NCBI GenBank assembly: GCA_018402685.1
Contig: JAGYIJ010000002.1
Coordinates: forward strand, 434,001 to 498,000
Origin: Aquiluna sp.
Lineage (GTDB): Bacteria; Actinomycetota; Actinomycetes; Actinomycetales; Microbacteriaceae
Length of the DNA: 64,000 nt
Reading direction: 5' to 3'
Shown: positions 1 to 12,146 of the stretch, one piece after another
Layout: every line of letters begins with the position of its first letter
How positions within the stretch are numbered: position 1 is the stretch's first letter
Program-made: the position numbers and the translations under genes
Notes under the pieces: generated by a model
Seen by the model: only the letters and a program-made list of their open reading frames with translations
Told to the model about the DNA's origin: nothing
Database searches by the model: none

Positions 1-1720
1 CAACCTTGATTTCAGGAGCTCTAGAGGTTTCGTAATGTGGCGTTCATGGCCTTACGTTTCAGAGAGCCTGGCGGCGTAAGAAACTTTGCCATGGCCGACC
101 GCTCGATGTCTTCGCCTGAACGCAATGCCTTCTGAAAAGAGTCGAATCGCTTTTTTGTCCTCATTGCAAAACCCATGTTTCAAAATTCTTTGACCCGCTG
201 AAGCTATGAGGTCAGCATCGTCACTGAGAAGGCCTGCAACTTGCTAGCTGTTTGTAGTTTGAGGAGAATGCCTCATGAACATGGCCTATTCCATCAGCAG
301 GAAAACAAAGGAAGCCACCACCCGACGTTGCGAGTTCGAGCATGCCAGTGGAATCGTATGTAAACACCGCGGCGCCACCCCTTCGAAGTTGCCGCTGAAG
401 TGGAGTCTTTGGCGCGACACGATAATATCTCTGAATAGGCTGCAATGACCGATTTAGTCGCTTCCTCTAACTGACCCCAGTGGCTCGAATGAAACCTGAC
501 CTGGGCTGTGATCTTTCGCTCACCCAGAACTTGAAGTAACTTGACAACGCGACCTATGTACTTCGCGTTTGTCCTTCGCAATGTCGACTGCCAAGTCACC
601 CTCAATTCATCCCTTAGCATTAAAGTGAGCTGCTTGGGGTGACTACTGGACCTGAGCAGAGGTTTCAGCACCCCAAAGGCTTCAACCCTGATACCGCCCC
701 AGCCCCACGATAAAAACAGATCGCTGGTTGACACTTCAGGAATTGGCTCCAAGTCTTGACTGACTCCGTAGTTGTTACCGTGCTGACCCACGAAATATTG
801 GACCGATTGACGCTCTATTGGCTAGATAGACCATAAACTCTGTGTCGAAGCCGAAGTTGTTTGAAGTGAAAATTATCTTGGGTGCCTTTGGCCAACCTAG
901 GTCTCGAAATGCTTGGCCTCTGATCAGAGGTGAGAGCGTAGATAAAACTCTGGAAGCATCGACATTACAATTTCCAGTCCCAATGAAACTGTACATGAGG
1001 CGCTTGCTAACCCATTGGATAGATAGGCCTCGACTTGTGCTTTGACTTTGTGTCGGAGCTCCACTGAGTTCCGATAGGACAGGTGGCGTCCGAAGCAATA
1101 GCTGAAGAAGGAGTTCACTGCCTCGCCCCAGGTAGGTCCCGGCAACCAGAATCCTGCTTCGCCTAGTGAGCGGTCGAAGAGCGTGGCTAAGACTGAGGTA
1201 GAGCCTTCTAGGAAGCCGAAGCTTTGGTCGCCCTTCACAGACTCCTTCACCTCGCCTGGGACGACCTCTACCTCCAACGACGTCGAAAATCTATCCGCTA
1301 CACATCTAGCTTCAATCAACGTTGTCAAATCTTCCACTCACAATTCGTGAGTGTGATTCAAAAAAGTTCCGGGAGGCAGATTTGAAACGGCGACCTGGAC
1401 TTTGAGATCGAGGCGTGTTCGTTAGGTCTGGAATCCAGAGAGAGGCTGCGCCTCAGCACGCGAAATACGGAATGAAACTAATCGAACCAGATGGCCAATA
1501 AGTACCTCCGCGTGTCGAAGTGTGTTCCAGAGGGGATTGAGTTGCCTGAAGAAAACCACCGACTCTGTCAGTATTTGATTGTAGAGTTCAACTCTTCTGG
1601 CTGTGGTTCGCTCGTTGCCACTCGTGGAATGTGTCTCCGAGACTGTAGGTACTGCCTTATCCCTTGACTTCTGAATGGGTGGCAGCCCTGAGAATATGTT
1701 TCGTAGTCAAAGTGATAAAA
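1..1720 (-). CDS. LIC12162-like putative transferase (surface glycan), heavily frameshifted, C-terminus may run off the window
   Basis: Fragments in several minus frames: 221..445 (VFTYDSTGMLELATSGGGFLCFPADG), 294..791 (LFLSWGWGG), 924..1337. The pattern resembles the C-terminal half of LIC12162-family transferases; located next to amino-sugar genes. Confidence 0.4.
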
Positions 1721-1778
1721 AAGTAGTCCCCCCCTCCTCGACTCCTCCTGAGAAAACGATCTTGGAATCCACTTATTC

Positions 1779-2916
1779 CTAGATTGCACTTCTGTGGTTT
1801 TGACGACCTGACCAAAGTCGCGAGACATTCGCGGTCGAAACCAACTGCTTCAGCACTCGGACACTGAAGTCTCGGTATTTGATAATCTGAGGGAAGAGTC
1901 TGGCTTGAGGCGATGTTACTGCGGTCTCCACGCGCAGCCAAAACTTGCCCTGGCGAGAGGCCTGACATGACCAGTGCACCAGCCTCAAGTGCCTCGGGCC
2001 TCTCCATGGAGTTCTAACAGTAACCGCCGGGAAATTTAGAATTGCCGCTTCCTCACTGATAGTGCCCGAGTCAGACAGCACGCACTTCGCGTTGCTCTGC
2101 AGCTGGCAGTAGTCAGTGAAATTTAGCGGCGGAACGAGCTTTACTGAGGCTGGCACCTCAATTCCGTGTCTATCTATCCGATTTGCAGTCCTAGGGTGCA
2201 GGGACGCTATGACCGGAAGATTCCATGCTTCGCTGAGCTGGCCAGGGCGCATCAAGAATCGACCTGAGATTGTCCTCGTTATCAACATTTTCTTCCCTAT
2301 GGAAACTTGCTAAAAAATATCCTCCCTCAGTCAGAGAGTGCGCGCTAGGGCGGACGAGCTTTCAATCTTGGAGCGAAAGTGGCCAATAACTTCAAAAAGT
2401 GGTGAGCCCGTGACCATCACATACCTGGGATGAAGGCCTTCAGCAAGCAAATTCCGACGACCAAACTCCGTGTAGCTCAGGTTGAATGTTGAAATGTGAT
2501 CAACGAGCTTGCGGTTGAGCTCCTCGGGAACGTTAACATCAAAAGACCTGTTGCCAGCTTCCATGTGATAGACAGGGATTCCCATGCGCTCCGCAATGAT
2601 TGCGGATAAGAGAGGAGTTAGTGTCACCGAGAATCGCCACTGCGTCTGGAGATTCCTTCAGAAGTACTTTCTCCATTGCAGGGAAGAGGTTGCCCAGAAC
2701 CTGCACCTAGGGAATCACCACGAATCCCTAGGTAGTAGTCAGGAGACCTGAGCTCCAGGTCTTCAAAGAAAATATCACTCAGGTTTGGATCATAGTTTTG
2801 ACCAGTGTGAACAAGAACGTGATTCTGTGAATCTCATCAAGAAGCGGAATGAGCCTAGAGAGACGAATCAACTCGGGACGAGTGCCTACAACAGTAAGAA
2901 CCTTTATTTTTCCCAT
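1779..2916 (-). CDS. UDP-N-acetylglucosamine 2-epimerase family protein (WecB/CapG/FnlC-like), frameshifted
   Basis: N-terminus MGKIKVLTVVGTRPELIRLSRLIP read from 2916; then PVYHMEAGNRSFDVNVPEELNRKLVDHIS and VLSDSGTISEEAAILNFPAVTVR, hallmark WecB-family motifs, split over ORFs 2331..2627, 1779..2288 and 1657..2007. Confidence 0.8.
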
Positions 2917-2937
2917 AGTTCTAACTCTTCTCGAATC

Positions 2938-3938
2938 TCAGGCAGTTGTAAGCAACAGCTCCTTTACCCCCTCAACGGAAAGTCTTTGAGTGTTGTGAGA
3001 AGTGTACGCCTCGAGACTCTCCGGCCTGGACTGGCCCTGCTCAAAGAAGACTTCGTAATTCAGGTCGCGTGTGTCAAGGGGAACACGATAGTAATCACCA
3101 TGATCTTGCGCATAGGCCCTTTCCTCAACGCTCAACAGCGATTCATAGAGCTTCTCACCGTGCCTAAAGCCAATTGTGTCAATTGCCAGATTTACGCCAA
3201 ATAGCTCCCCGAGAGCCAGTGCCAGAGTTTCGATTGTAGAGGCTGGGGCCTTCCGTACGAAGAGGTCGCCAGTCTCAGCATTCTCAAATGCATACTTCAC
3301 AAGGTCGACTGACTCCGCCAGTGACATCAAGAACCTAGTCATGGTTGGATCAGTTATCGTGACGCTCTTCCCGCTCTTCATCTGAGAAATAAAAGGGGAA
3401 TAACCGAACCTCTTGAGTACATAACGTTTCCGTAGCGAGTGACGGAGATAGATGTCTCAGAGTCCTGATTGTCTCGTGCAAATGCCATGGCTGTCTTTTC
3501 CATTAGAGCTTTAGTCATGCCCATCGCATTGATTGGATAAACAGCCTTGTCAGTGCTGAGGCAGACAACGGACCTAACTCCTCGCTCAAGCGATGACCTG
3601 AGGACATTCGCAGAGCCGTTTATGTTGGTTTTTACTGCCTCTAGTGGAAAAAACTCTGCTGAAGGAACCTGCTTGAGCGCTGCGGCATGAAATACCAAGT
3701 CGCTTCCACGAATTGCGCGATCCACGGACTCCAAGTCCCGTGTGTCGCCGATGAAGAATCTGAGTCTAGAGTCGGATATGGCGTGACGCATGGCATCCTG
3801 TTTGGCCTCGTCTCGGCTCAATATTCGAACCTCAGACGCCCCCTCTGATAAAGCATGCTTCGCCATTGTCGAACCAAAAGAGCCCGTTCCTCCGGTTATG
3901 ACCACAACAGAACCTGGAATTGTTCTCGGCTTATTCAC
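2938..3938 (-). CDS. UDP-GlcNAc 4,6-dehydratase (CapE/FnlA/WbvB-like), frameshift near 3390
   Basis: VVITGGTGSFGSTMAKHAL (Rossmann), LRFFIGDTRDLESVDRAIRGSDLVFHAAALKQVPSAEFFPLEAVKTNI, then GFRHGEKLYESLLSVEE; the two ORFs join to about 333 aa. Confidence 0.85.
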
Positions 3939-4816
3939 TTGCTGCTACTTTCTCGAGGGTCACTGTCAATCATTTGGATAACTAATTCCTCAATCGTCTG
4001 AGGCCTACTGTAGCCAGCAACCTCCCACAGCCTTATGTTTTGCTCCACGTTTTTTGATATCAACCTTCTGTCGAGCGCTGGGTGTCTTTCGACAGGCTCC
4101 ACTTCAATATCAGTCCGATGAAGATGTTTCTTGAACAGGAGCAGAAGCTCATACTTTGAGACGGACCCAAGAGGTACCCAGTGATGAATCATAGGATCCT
4201 TCATTCCCATGGCGATTAAGCCAACGACGAGGCTTGCGAAGGCATTAGTAGTGACACCGTTCCAGAGGTGGCCCGCGTATCCCTCAACTTTCGCACCTTC
4301 GGGTAACCCTCGGAACCACTCGTAAAGGCCCGATTTACCCTCCGAGTCAACACCAATAATTGACGTTCTCACTTGAACTGCGCCTTTAGTGAAATTTTCG
4401 CCTGAAATCTTAGACTCGCTATAGAGGTCGGTCTCTGCCTTGCGAGAATCCTCGTCGTAATCACCCTTTAGGCCATCGAACACACAGTCTGTCGCAATCT
4501 GAATCCAGCCAAAACCGAGCTTTGATTGCGATTGGGCGATTTGTTTTGGTAGTTCGGAATTCAAACTAAAGGCCCTCATTCGATCTTTCTCTAAGTCACC
4601 AGCTGACTTCTGAGGTATCCAGCCGACACAGTTCACAACCCAGTCCTCGCCTAAAAGGCCAATTGAGTCTGAAAATACTTCAAAACCCTCCTTTTCGAAA
4701 TCGAATGTAGTTCCCGCACTTCTGGAAACTCGGACAATCTGGTGACCCTGCGCATCCAACTTCTCGCAAACTCTTTGACCTAGCATTCCCGTTGAGCCCA
4801 AGACGATTACTCTCAT
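3935..4816 (-). CDS. RmlD-like SDR nucleotide-sugar reductase
   Basis: MRVIVLGSTGMLGQRVCEKL N-terminus, single 293 aa ORF, overlaps the CapE-like gene start; no C-terminal cupin extension. Confidence 0.75.
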   Translation of the reverse strand: MRVIVLGSTGMLGQRVCEKLDAQGHQIVRVSRSAGTTFDFEKEGFEVFSDSIGLLGEDWVVNCVGWIPQKSAGDLEKDRMRAFSLNSELPKQIAQSQSKLGFGWIQIATDCVFDGLKGDYDEDSRKAETDLYSESKISGENFTKGAVQVRTSIIGVDSEGKSGLYEWFRGLPEGAKVEGYAGHLWNGVTTNAFASLVVGLIAMGMKDPMIHHWVPLGSVSKYELLLLFKKHLHRTDIEVEPVERHPALDRRLISKNVEQNIRLWEVAGYSRPQTIEELVIQMIDSDPRESSSK

Positions 4817-6018
4817 TTCGCTGCCGCCAGCGTCATAAGTTTTGCTTCAAACTTCCTCAGATTGGATTCCCCAAATAACTCGCGCAAAAAATTCTGTCTG
4901 GCACGTAGACATTCATGATCCAATTTGGAATCAGGTAAAGCGAGCGCGATTTCGATGCATTCTTCTGGCGAGTTTGCCCAAGATATTCCATCAACCCCTT
5001 CAAACAGTGAGAATGCACCATCTAGTTTTGTACTCACCACTTGTGCATCTGTTGACAGATACTGAATAAGCTTGTTCGGCAGCGCGGTATTGCTCACCAG
5101 ATCAGGCTTCATCGGGTTTATGAGCACATCAGCAGCACCAATAAAATCAGGCAACTCGGAGAATGTGACGTATCCGGTGAAAATAACCTGGTGCGAAAGC
5201 CCCTCATCCTCAACAAGTTTTCTGAGGGCTGACTCCCCCTCGCCTCCACCTATAAGCATGAGAACATAATCCCCTTTGCGCTCTTCAGTCATGGTTGCCA
5301 GCCAACTTAGTACTTGCTCTAGTCCGCTGAAATAAAAGAAGGAACCCATGTAAGCGACAATTCTGACCTGAAGGACCAATTCCAAGCCGTGAGCGCAATT
5401 GATTTGGTCTAGCCGACTTGAAACATGTCAATGTTCATTTGAGGGAGCACTACTGAAACCTTCTCGGATTTTGCACCCATCTGAAGGCAGTAGTCGCGCA
5501 TCGCCGGATTGTTTGCCAGTACCAAGTCTGAGGTTCGAATAACGAATCTTTCAGCCACTTTCACAAGAGATTCGAAGACGGTCTTCCGAATCTTATGTGA
5601 GACATCCAGGGCCCTGTAGGCAATGGGGATCCCTTGCTTCTTTGCTTCCCTCACGACTTGCCAACCAAAAGTCGGGACTGCAAGATTGACAATCACATCA
5701 GGCTTGAAGTCTGAGATTGCTCGCCGCACGATTGAATACCCGCGAATTGCGGCTCAGAGTCGACCACATGAGCCCGCTGAACTTTAGTCCTTGGGCTGAA
5801 AAGTGTAAGAGTCACTTCGGGTACTACCCGCCCAGCAGATCTCCTTGCGCCAATCTGACGCTATTTCTGAAGACTTCGCTAACCCTTCGGTGAAAATGCA
5901 AGAAAGCTACATCGTGACCAAGAGCTGCGAGGTGCTCTGGAAACTCGTGCATCTCGAAGATTGGCTTGGTGAGGTAATTGACCTCATGCACGAAAAGGAT
6001 TCTCAACTTTTCAATCAA
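4813..6018 (-). CDS. Glycosyltransferase family 4 (WbuB-like), frameshifted
   Basis: TTG start MIEKLRILFVHEVNYLTKPIFEMHEFPEHLAALGHDVAFLHF; C-terminal GT-B region YMGSFFYFSGLEQVLSWLA ... VIFTGYVTFSELPDFIGAADVLINP; three ORFs. Confidence 0.75.
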
Positions 6019-7731
6019 TCCAGGATGTAGATGGTGTAACCGTCACCTGGGATGTAGGAAGCGTACATCACCAACAACGCCCAGATCTCCTGACGTCACA
6101 ATAAACGTTGTTCCAGGCTCTGCCATGGAAGCGTCGTACTGACTTCCCGGACCATAAATTTCGTAGGTGACCTTTGCACTGTCAGCCCAAATAGCAACAT
6201 TCGTTGCATCGAACCTTGAGGTCGCAAGAATCAAAGCGTTGTCAATCTCCTCTGGAGAAAAGTTGGCGTTTATGTACTGACCGGCCTTGTCGCTAGCACT
6301 TAGCTCGGCTCTGAAGCCCTGGTACTGATCTTGAATCTGCCATCCAGTTCCAACCAAGGTGAATGGCAGAACAGCAACAAATGCCCACGCAGTGAACTTA
6401 GGGAACGTTGCAAACAATGCAACAGCTGCAAAACCAACCAGTGCAGCACCATTGAAGACATCTTGGTTTACAACCAAACCTGCAAGGTTGGGAGCATCTG
6501 CGATTTGAATTGTCAGTGTTCCAAAGAAGCCTGAGAATGCAGGGGTGATTAGAGCAGCAACCGCGATAGCCACACCCCAGCGGATAAAGACGTTTACTCG
6601 CTCCTGGAGGTTAGCGATAAATACCGATAAGCCTGCCAGCGGAACAATCACGAACAGGAAGTCGTAGTAGCGGAGAAGCACACGAGTTGTGTGATCATCT
6701 CCTCCACCGGTGATCCATCCAGTGAAGATGACAATTTCAATCATCAAGCTGAAGAGCCAGATGAATGCAAAGAGACCGAAGGCATTTACCGGCTTTAGCT
6801 CTCGAGTTCTAATTAGGTCAACCAGGGCAACAATCAGACCAATGATTGCAATGCCCATAAGAGCCATGATTGTGAGCATGTGAGTGTTCAGCTGAATCCC
6901 AAACAGGGCAATCACGCCATTCATTGGCTCGATGCCAACCACTTGCTCAGCTCTCAGCTTCAGCTGGGCCCGCTAACGACCTGCTCGATTGTGCCCACGC
7001 CGAAGTACTGACCAAAGAAACCCAAGCGCCTTCGTGCCTCCAACAGCCAGGCCCACCACAATTCTGGCAACAACCGCACCACCAACCAGAGCTAGTCCTG
7101 AAAACAGAGTTCCCTTGAAGCCGACGTGCTTTTGAGTAAGTCCAATCACAACCAGCGTGATACCAACTGCGATAGCCGAAAGCCAAGCGTGTGGCTTAAC
7201 GAGCGATGCTATACCGATAACTGCACCGGCAATGGCCCAGTTTCTAACCGTGAATTCAGTTGTCGCCTTCAATACGGCGAGCAACAAGAGGCCGATGAAG
7301 AAGAAGTACATGGACTCTGGCAAGAACATCGATGTGTAAACACTTAGAGGTGACAATCCGGCCGCAATCATGAACGCGTAGGCAGCCCAGAATGGCATGA
7401 AGCGAAGCGCAACTATGAAGATGATGAAGATGAACCCAAGGAAAAAGACTAGGTTCAGAATCTTCCCGCAGGTGTAGAAAGCTCCGCCACAGAGGTTTGT
7501 GGATTGATAGACAAAGTTGAAGAGGTAGTTCGAGAAGTCACCCACAGGCGCTGGATCCCATGGTCCCACCTTGCGGGCATTGATTGAGTACAAGTACTCA
7601 TCACCCAAGATTGCAGGATTGACCATCCAAACTCTGGAGTAAACCCATGCACCTATGGCTCCAAGGGTTCCAAGTGCCAGCAGGTTGCGCCAATCTGAGA
7701 AGAAGGTCTTCAGGTCAGTGGCTAGTTTCAT
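6015..7731 (-). CDS. Polytopic membrane protein, GT-C (GT39-like) glycosyltransferase candidate, frameshifted
   Basis: ORFs 6973..7731 and 6043..6942 are contiguous hydrophobic protein (ILGDEYLYSINARKVGPWDP lumenal loop, many TM segments). C-terminus reads VRYASYIPGDGYTIYILD* in the alternative frame, ending at 6015 and overlapping the TTG start of the GT4 gene. Confidence 0.6.
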
Positions 7732-7752
7732 TGGGGTCCAATCGCTTCTTGA

Positions 7753-8700
7753 TCAACGTCTTTGTCTTGGAATCTTTGGTTCTGAGGAAACATCGAAAGC
7801 CAAGAATGAGAGCAGTAACTGCACTCCAAGAATAATTCCAATTGCCGCAACCGTGACTTGACCCGCTGTCGTTGCCCTACCAGCACCGCTTGCTTCTATG
7901 AAGCTTGCGATTCCAAACCAGACTCCAAAGACGAGCAATGTGAAGCCGACTGGCAATTCAATGCTCGCGATTGACCACTCACGCAGGTAGTAGCGGTAGA
8001 AAATTCGCTTCAGCAGGTTGATTGTGTGGCGGATTGGAAACTCAACTAGAACCTTGCGAATCTTGAGATGGCTCTTCTCTTCGCCGTACCGAGCCTTCAT
8101 TGGGACGTCGGTCACGACGGCATTGATGATTGAGAGCCTGAACAGCATGTCAGACTCAAAAAAGTAGGTCTTGCGGAGCTTGTCAAGGTGAATGTTCTCT
8201 AGGGCCTTGCGGTGAATGGCTGTGAAGCCATTGGTTGGATCCGTGATTCTCCAGTAGCCAGTTGACTGCTTGGACCAAAGTGAGAGAACTGCATTTCCAA
8301 AGATTCTCACCCTTGGCATCTCGTAAAGATCTTCGAGGCTGTCGAACCTGTTTCCCTTTGCGTAATCGGCTTCGCCGGCCAGGATCGGGGAAACAAGAGT
8401 TGGAATTAGGGCAGGGTCCATTTGACCGTCGCCATCGACCTTGACGACGATGTCGACACCGGCTTCAAGTGCAGCTTTGTAGCCGGTGATTACAGCACCA
8501 CCCACGCCCTGGTTCTCTTTGTGCCTGAGAACTGTGACGCGCTTGTCTTTGGAGTTCTTCTCAACAAAATCACCTGAGTTGTCAGGGCAAGCATCATCTA
8601 CAACAAATATCTTTGAGACCTCTGGGCCTATGCCAGATAGAACGTCAAGAATGTGATCAGTGACCCTAAAGGAGGGAATGACGACGGCAATGTTTGTCAT
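7753..8700 (-). CDS. Glycosyltransferase family 2 (dolichol-phosphate-mannose synthase-like) with two C-terminal TM helices
   Basis: MTNIAVVIPSFRVTDHILDVLSGI, VVDDACPDNSGDFVEK, VVKVDGDGQMDPALIPTLV; hydrophobic C-terminus. Confidence 0.85.
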   Translation of the reverse strand: MTNIAVVIPSFRVTDHILDVLSGIGPEVSKIFVVDDACPDNSGDFVEKNSKDKRVTVLRHKENQGVGGAVITGYKAALEAGVDIVVKVDGDGQMDPALIPTLVSPILAGEADYAKGNRFDSLEDLYEMPRVRIFGNAVLSLWSKQSTGYWRITDPTNGFTAIHRKALENIHLDKLRKTYFFESDMLFRLSIINAVVTDVPMKARYGEEKSHLKIRKVLVEFPIRHTINLLKRIFYRYYLREWSIASIELPVGFTLLVFGVWFGIASFIEASGAGRATTAGQVTVAAIGIILGVQLLLSFLAFDVSSEPKIPRQRR

Positions 8701-8765
8701 GCTTTCCCCTCTCAATTAGCTTCTAGAAGTCTAGTAACGGAAGACTCAGAACCTGGTTACTGACG

Positions 8766-9240
8766 TTACCACTCTTTACCAAGCGTCGAAACCGCCCTGG
8801 CGACCTCTCGCTTGTCCTGGGCCTCTTTGAGAGTCTGACGCTTGTCGTAGTCCTTCTTGCCCTTGGCCAAAGCGATCTCGACTTTGGCTCTGCCGTCTTT
8901 GAAGTAGAGCGACAGCGGGACAAGCGTCAGGCCTGCTTCTCGAACCTTGCCGGACAGGCGATCAATCTCAATGCGGTTCAAAAGCAGTTTGCGCTTGCGG
9001 CGAGTTAGAGTGGTTGGTCCAGGACCCTTGGAAGAACTCAGGGATGTGGACGTTCTCAAGCCAGGCTTCTCCCCCATCGATTGAGGCATAGCCATCAACC
9101 AGAGAAGCTCTGCCTTCTCTTAGGGTTTTGACTTCTGTTCCGGTTAGCACAAGGCCAGCCTCAAACACGTCCAGGATGTGGTAATCGTGTCGGGCTTTAC
9201 GGTTTGTGGCGACCACTTTCTGGCCACGCTCCCTAACCAA
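8766..9240 (-). CDS. smpB: SsrA-binding protein SmpB, frameshift near 9005
   Basis: TTG start [52 protein letters not shown] ... [55 protein letters not shown]. Confidence 0.95.
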
Positions 9241-9250
9241 AGCTTGACTC

Positions 9251-10168
9251 CTAATTCTTGAGATAGCGCCTGATAGAAACACCAGAAGCAAGAGTGGCAA
9301 GAATAACACCGCTCAGCAGGATGTAGGGAGCGATGGTTAGAGCCTGATCAACCCCAACAAAGCTGGTGAAAGGCAGCTGTGGAGCTAGGTAGTCCGCCAC
9401 CAAAGTGTCAACGATGAAGTAGTTGCCAGCAATTGCAAGAAGTGCTCCAAGGGTTGCCGCAATTATGCCTTCGAGAATGAAGGGCAGCTGAATCGAGAAT
9501 TTGGAGGCGCCAACAAGCTGCATGATGCCAATCTCACGACGTCTAGAGAACGCGCTAAGCCTGATGGTGGTTGAAATCAGCAACGTTGCGCTCAGCAACA
9601 TCACTCCTGCAATCGCTGCAGCTGAGAGGCTGCCGATGTTCAGGAACAAGAAAATCTGATCAAGGTAACCACGCTGATCCCGAACTTCTTCAACTCCCGG
9701 CATGCCTGAGAAGCTCTCAACAATCAGGTCGCTTCGCTCTGGGTCAACCAGGTTGACCCAGTAAGCCTCATTGAGCTGCTCGGGTGAGATGAATGCAAGA
9801 GCAGAGGAATCTGCAAACTCTTCGGCAAACTTCTCGTAAGCGTCTTGGTGGGACTCAAAGTAAAAGTCAGAGACATAGGGTGCGAGACCCTGAGAAGCCA
9901 ACTGAGCTCCAACAGAAGCTTTCTGTTCATCCGTCACAGCTCCAGCAGGGCAAACAAGTTCTGATGAGTAGTCGGTGCAGAGATAGACAACAACCTGAGC
10001 TCTGTCATACCAGTAGCTCTTCATCTCGTTGATTTGCATCTGCAGAAGCGCTGCGACACCAACAAAAGTCAGTGAGATAAAGGTCACGAGCACGATTGAG
10101 AACACCATGGCGAGGTTGCTCTTGAGTCCTGCCCACATCTCTTGAAACACAAAACCGATGTTCATCAC
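9251..10168 (-). CDS. ftsX: Cell division protein FtsX
   Basis: 305 aa, [64 protein letters not shown]; adjacent to ftsE. Confidence 0.95.
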   Translation of the reverse strand: MMNIGFVFQEMWAGLKSNLAMVFSIVLVTFISLTFVGVAALLQMQINEMKSYWYDRAQVVVYLCTDYSSELVCPAGAVTDEQKASVGAQLASQGLAPYVSDFYFESHQDAYEKFAEEFADSSALAFISPEQLNEAYWVNLVDPERSDLIVESFSGMPGVEEVRDQRGYLDQIFLFLNIGSLSAAAIAGVMLLSATLLISTTIRLSAFSRRREIGIMQLVGASKFSIQLPFILEGIIAATLGALLAIAGNYFIVDTLVADYLAPQLPFTSFVGVDQALTIAPYILLSGVILATLASGVSIRRYLKN

Positions 10169-10911
10169 TTGTCACCCTCGGTCTCGGGTTGTGCATCGAT
10201 GTTCACAGTCTCAGTGGGCTGAGTGTCGAACTCGCGATAGCGAGCACCCTGCTCGTCCCTCACAATTTGACCAGAGCTGATTTCAACCACTCGCTTACTC
10301 ATGCGGTCAACTATTGACCTGTCGTGGGTTGCCATGATCACGGTTGTGCCGGAGAGGTTGATTCGTTCCAGCAAGCCCATGATTTCGAGGCTGGTCTCAG
10401 GATCTAGGTTTCCAGTTGGCTCATCAGCTAGCAGCACCTCTGGTCTGTTCACTAGCGCCCTAGCGACAGCAACCCTCTGCTGCTCTCCACCAGAAAGCTC
10501 AGTTGGGTAGCGGTTCGCCTTCTCGTCCAAACCAACCAGTTTCAACACATCTGGGACAGCTGCATCAATAAAAGCCTTTGACTTGCCAATCACCTTGAGA
10601 GCAAAGGCGACATTCTGATAAACCGTCTTGTTTGGCAAGAGCCTGAAGTCTTGAAACACGACGCCGAGGCGTCTTCTGAATTTGGGAACTCGCCTGCCCG
10701 GCATGCGCCTCAGGTTCTCGCCAAGAACCAGAACTTCACCGGAGTCAGGGCGCTCCTCGCGGAGCATGAGGCGCATCAGAGATGATTTGCCAGAACCAGA
10801 GGTGCCAACAAGAAATACGAACTCGCCTCTTTGAATATCGAGGGAGACTTCGTTGAGTGCCAGACCTTGCGATCTCTTATAGCTCTTGCTTACGTTTTCA
10901 AGCCTGATCAT
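10165..10911 (-). CDS. ftsE: Cell division ATP-binding protein FtsE
   Basis: [11 protein letters not shown], Walker [10 protein letters not shown], signature [14 protein letters not shown], Walker [14 protein letters not shown]. Confidence 0.95.
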   Translation of the reverse strand: MIRLENVSKSYKRSQGLALNEVSLDIQRGEFVFLVGTSGSGKSSLMRLMLREERPDSGEVLVLGENLRRMPGRRVPKFRRRLGVVFQDFRLLPNKTVYQNVAFALKVIGKSKAFIDAAVPDVLKLVGLDEKANRYPTELSGGEQQRVAVARALVNRPEVLLADEPTGNLDPETSLEIMGLLERINLSGTTVIMATHDRSIVDRMSKRVVEISSGQIVRDEQGARYREFDTQPTETVNIDAQPETEGDK

Positions 10912-10967
10912 TGTTTCTCAAGCCTAGATAGCGAACTCCATAATGAGCCTGAGCTGTGGGCAGGTGT

Positions 10968-12074
10968 CTAACTTGCGCTTTGCTTGCGCCAGCGAATGCC
11001 GGCTGAGATAAAACCTTCGATGGCGCCATCAAAGACATCACCGGGGTTGTTTTCCTCATGTCCAGTTCGAAGGTCTTTGACCATTTGATAGGGAGCGAGC
11101 ACATAGCTCCGCATTTGCTCTCCCCAGCTTGCCTTCACGTCCCCGGCAATTGACTTCTTTTTTGCTTCTTCTTCTTGGCGCTTCAGCTCTAAGAGTCTTG
11201 ATTGCAAAACCCTCATGGCTGCTGCCTTGTTCTGCAGCTGGCTCTTCTCGTTCTGGCACGAAACCACGATGCCGGTTGGGATGTGGGTGATTCGAACTGC
11301 AGAGTCCGTTGTGTTCACAGACTGCCCTCCGGGACCCGAGCTCCTGAAAACATCGACTCTGATCTCTGTGTCTGGAACCTCAACCGCATCAGTGGTTTCA
11401 ACAAGTGGCACGACCTCAACTGCAGCGAAGGAGGTCTGCCTCTTGCCAGCTGCATTGAAGGGGCTCATTCGCACGAGCCTGTGAGTGCCGGATTCAACTG
11501 AAAGGTTTCCAAAGGCGAATGGTGCATCCACTTCAAATGTTGCTGACTTGATTCCCGCACCTTCGGCATAAGAAACATCAAGAACTTGTGCTTTGAAGCC
11601 TTGTTTCTCTGAGTAGCGCAAATACATGCGCATCAGCATCTCTGCAAAGTCTGTGGCGTCGTCTCCCCGGCTCCGGACCTGATCGTCACGACAGCGCCGC
11701 GAGAGTCAAACTCGCCAGATAGCAAAGTCTCGACCTCGAGGGCATCAATCTTTTGCTTGAGGCCCTTCATCTCACTCTGCACTTCACTCAGTGCCGAGGA
11801 GGAGTCTTCCTCCCCTGCGAGCTCCAGGAGCACAACCAGGTCATCAAGTTGGCTTCTGAGTGAGCTGATTGAAGCAAGTTGTGACTTTGAGCCTGGAGAG
11901 CTTGCCTGTGACCTGCTGAGCTTTTGCCTGGTCGCTCCATAGGTCAGGATTACTTGCTTCTGCTTCCAATGAATCGATCTCGAGTTTGATTTCAGAGGGC
12001 TTCAAAACAGCCTCAACGGATGCGAGTGAGTCTTCTAGCTCAGCTAGTTCTTGTTTGAGCTCGTATTCCGCCAT
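10968..12074 (-). CDS. prfB: Peptide chain release factor 2, two frameshifts (near 11667 and 11880)
   Basis: [45 protein letters not shown] (GGQ motif); N-terminal region in ORFs 11633..11833 and 11844..12074. Confidence 0.95.
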
Positions 12075-12146
12075 AACCAGCTAAGTCTAGGCATTGATGA
12101 GTAATCTCTGCTTGCGCTAATAGACTCGTTGCATTCAAGGGAAGAC

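Noticed and set aside
2705-2733. Perfect inverted repeat ACCTAGGGA-N11-TCCCTAGGT
   Set aside because: Lies inside wecB coding sequence (DYYLGIRGDSLGAG) with no T-tract or regulatory context; probably coincidental.
10968-12074. prfB frame breaks as the classical programmed +1 frameshift
   Set aside because: Breaks lie around codons 65 and 135, not about codon 26, with no CTT-TGA-C slippery stop; simple one-base errors in short runs restore the frame.
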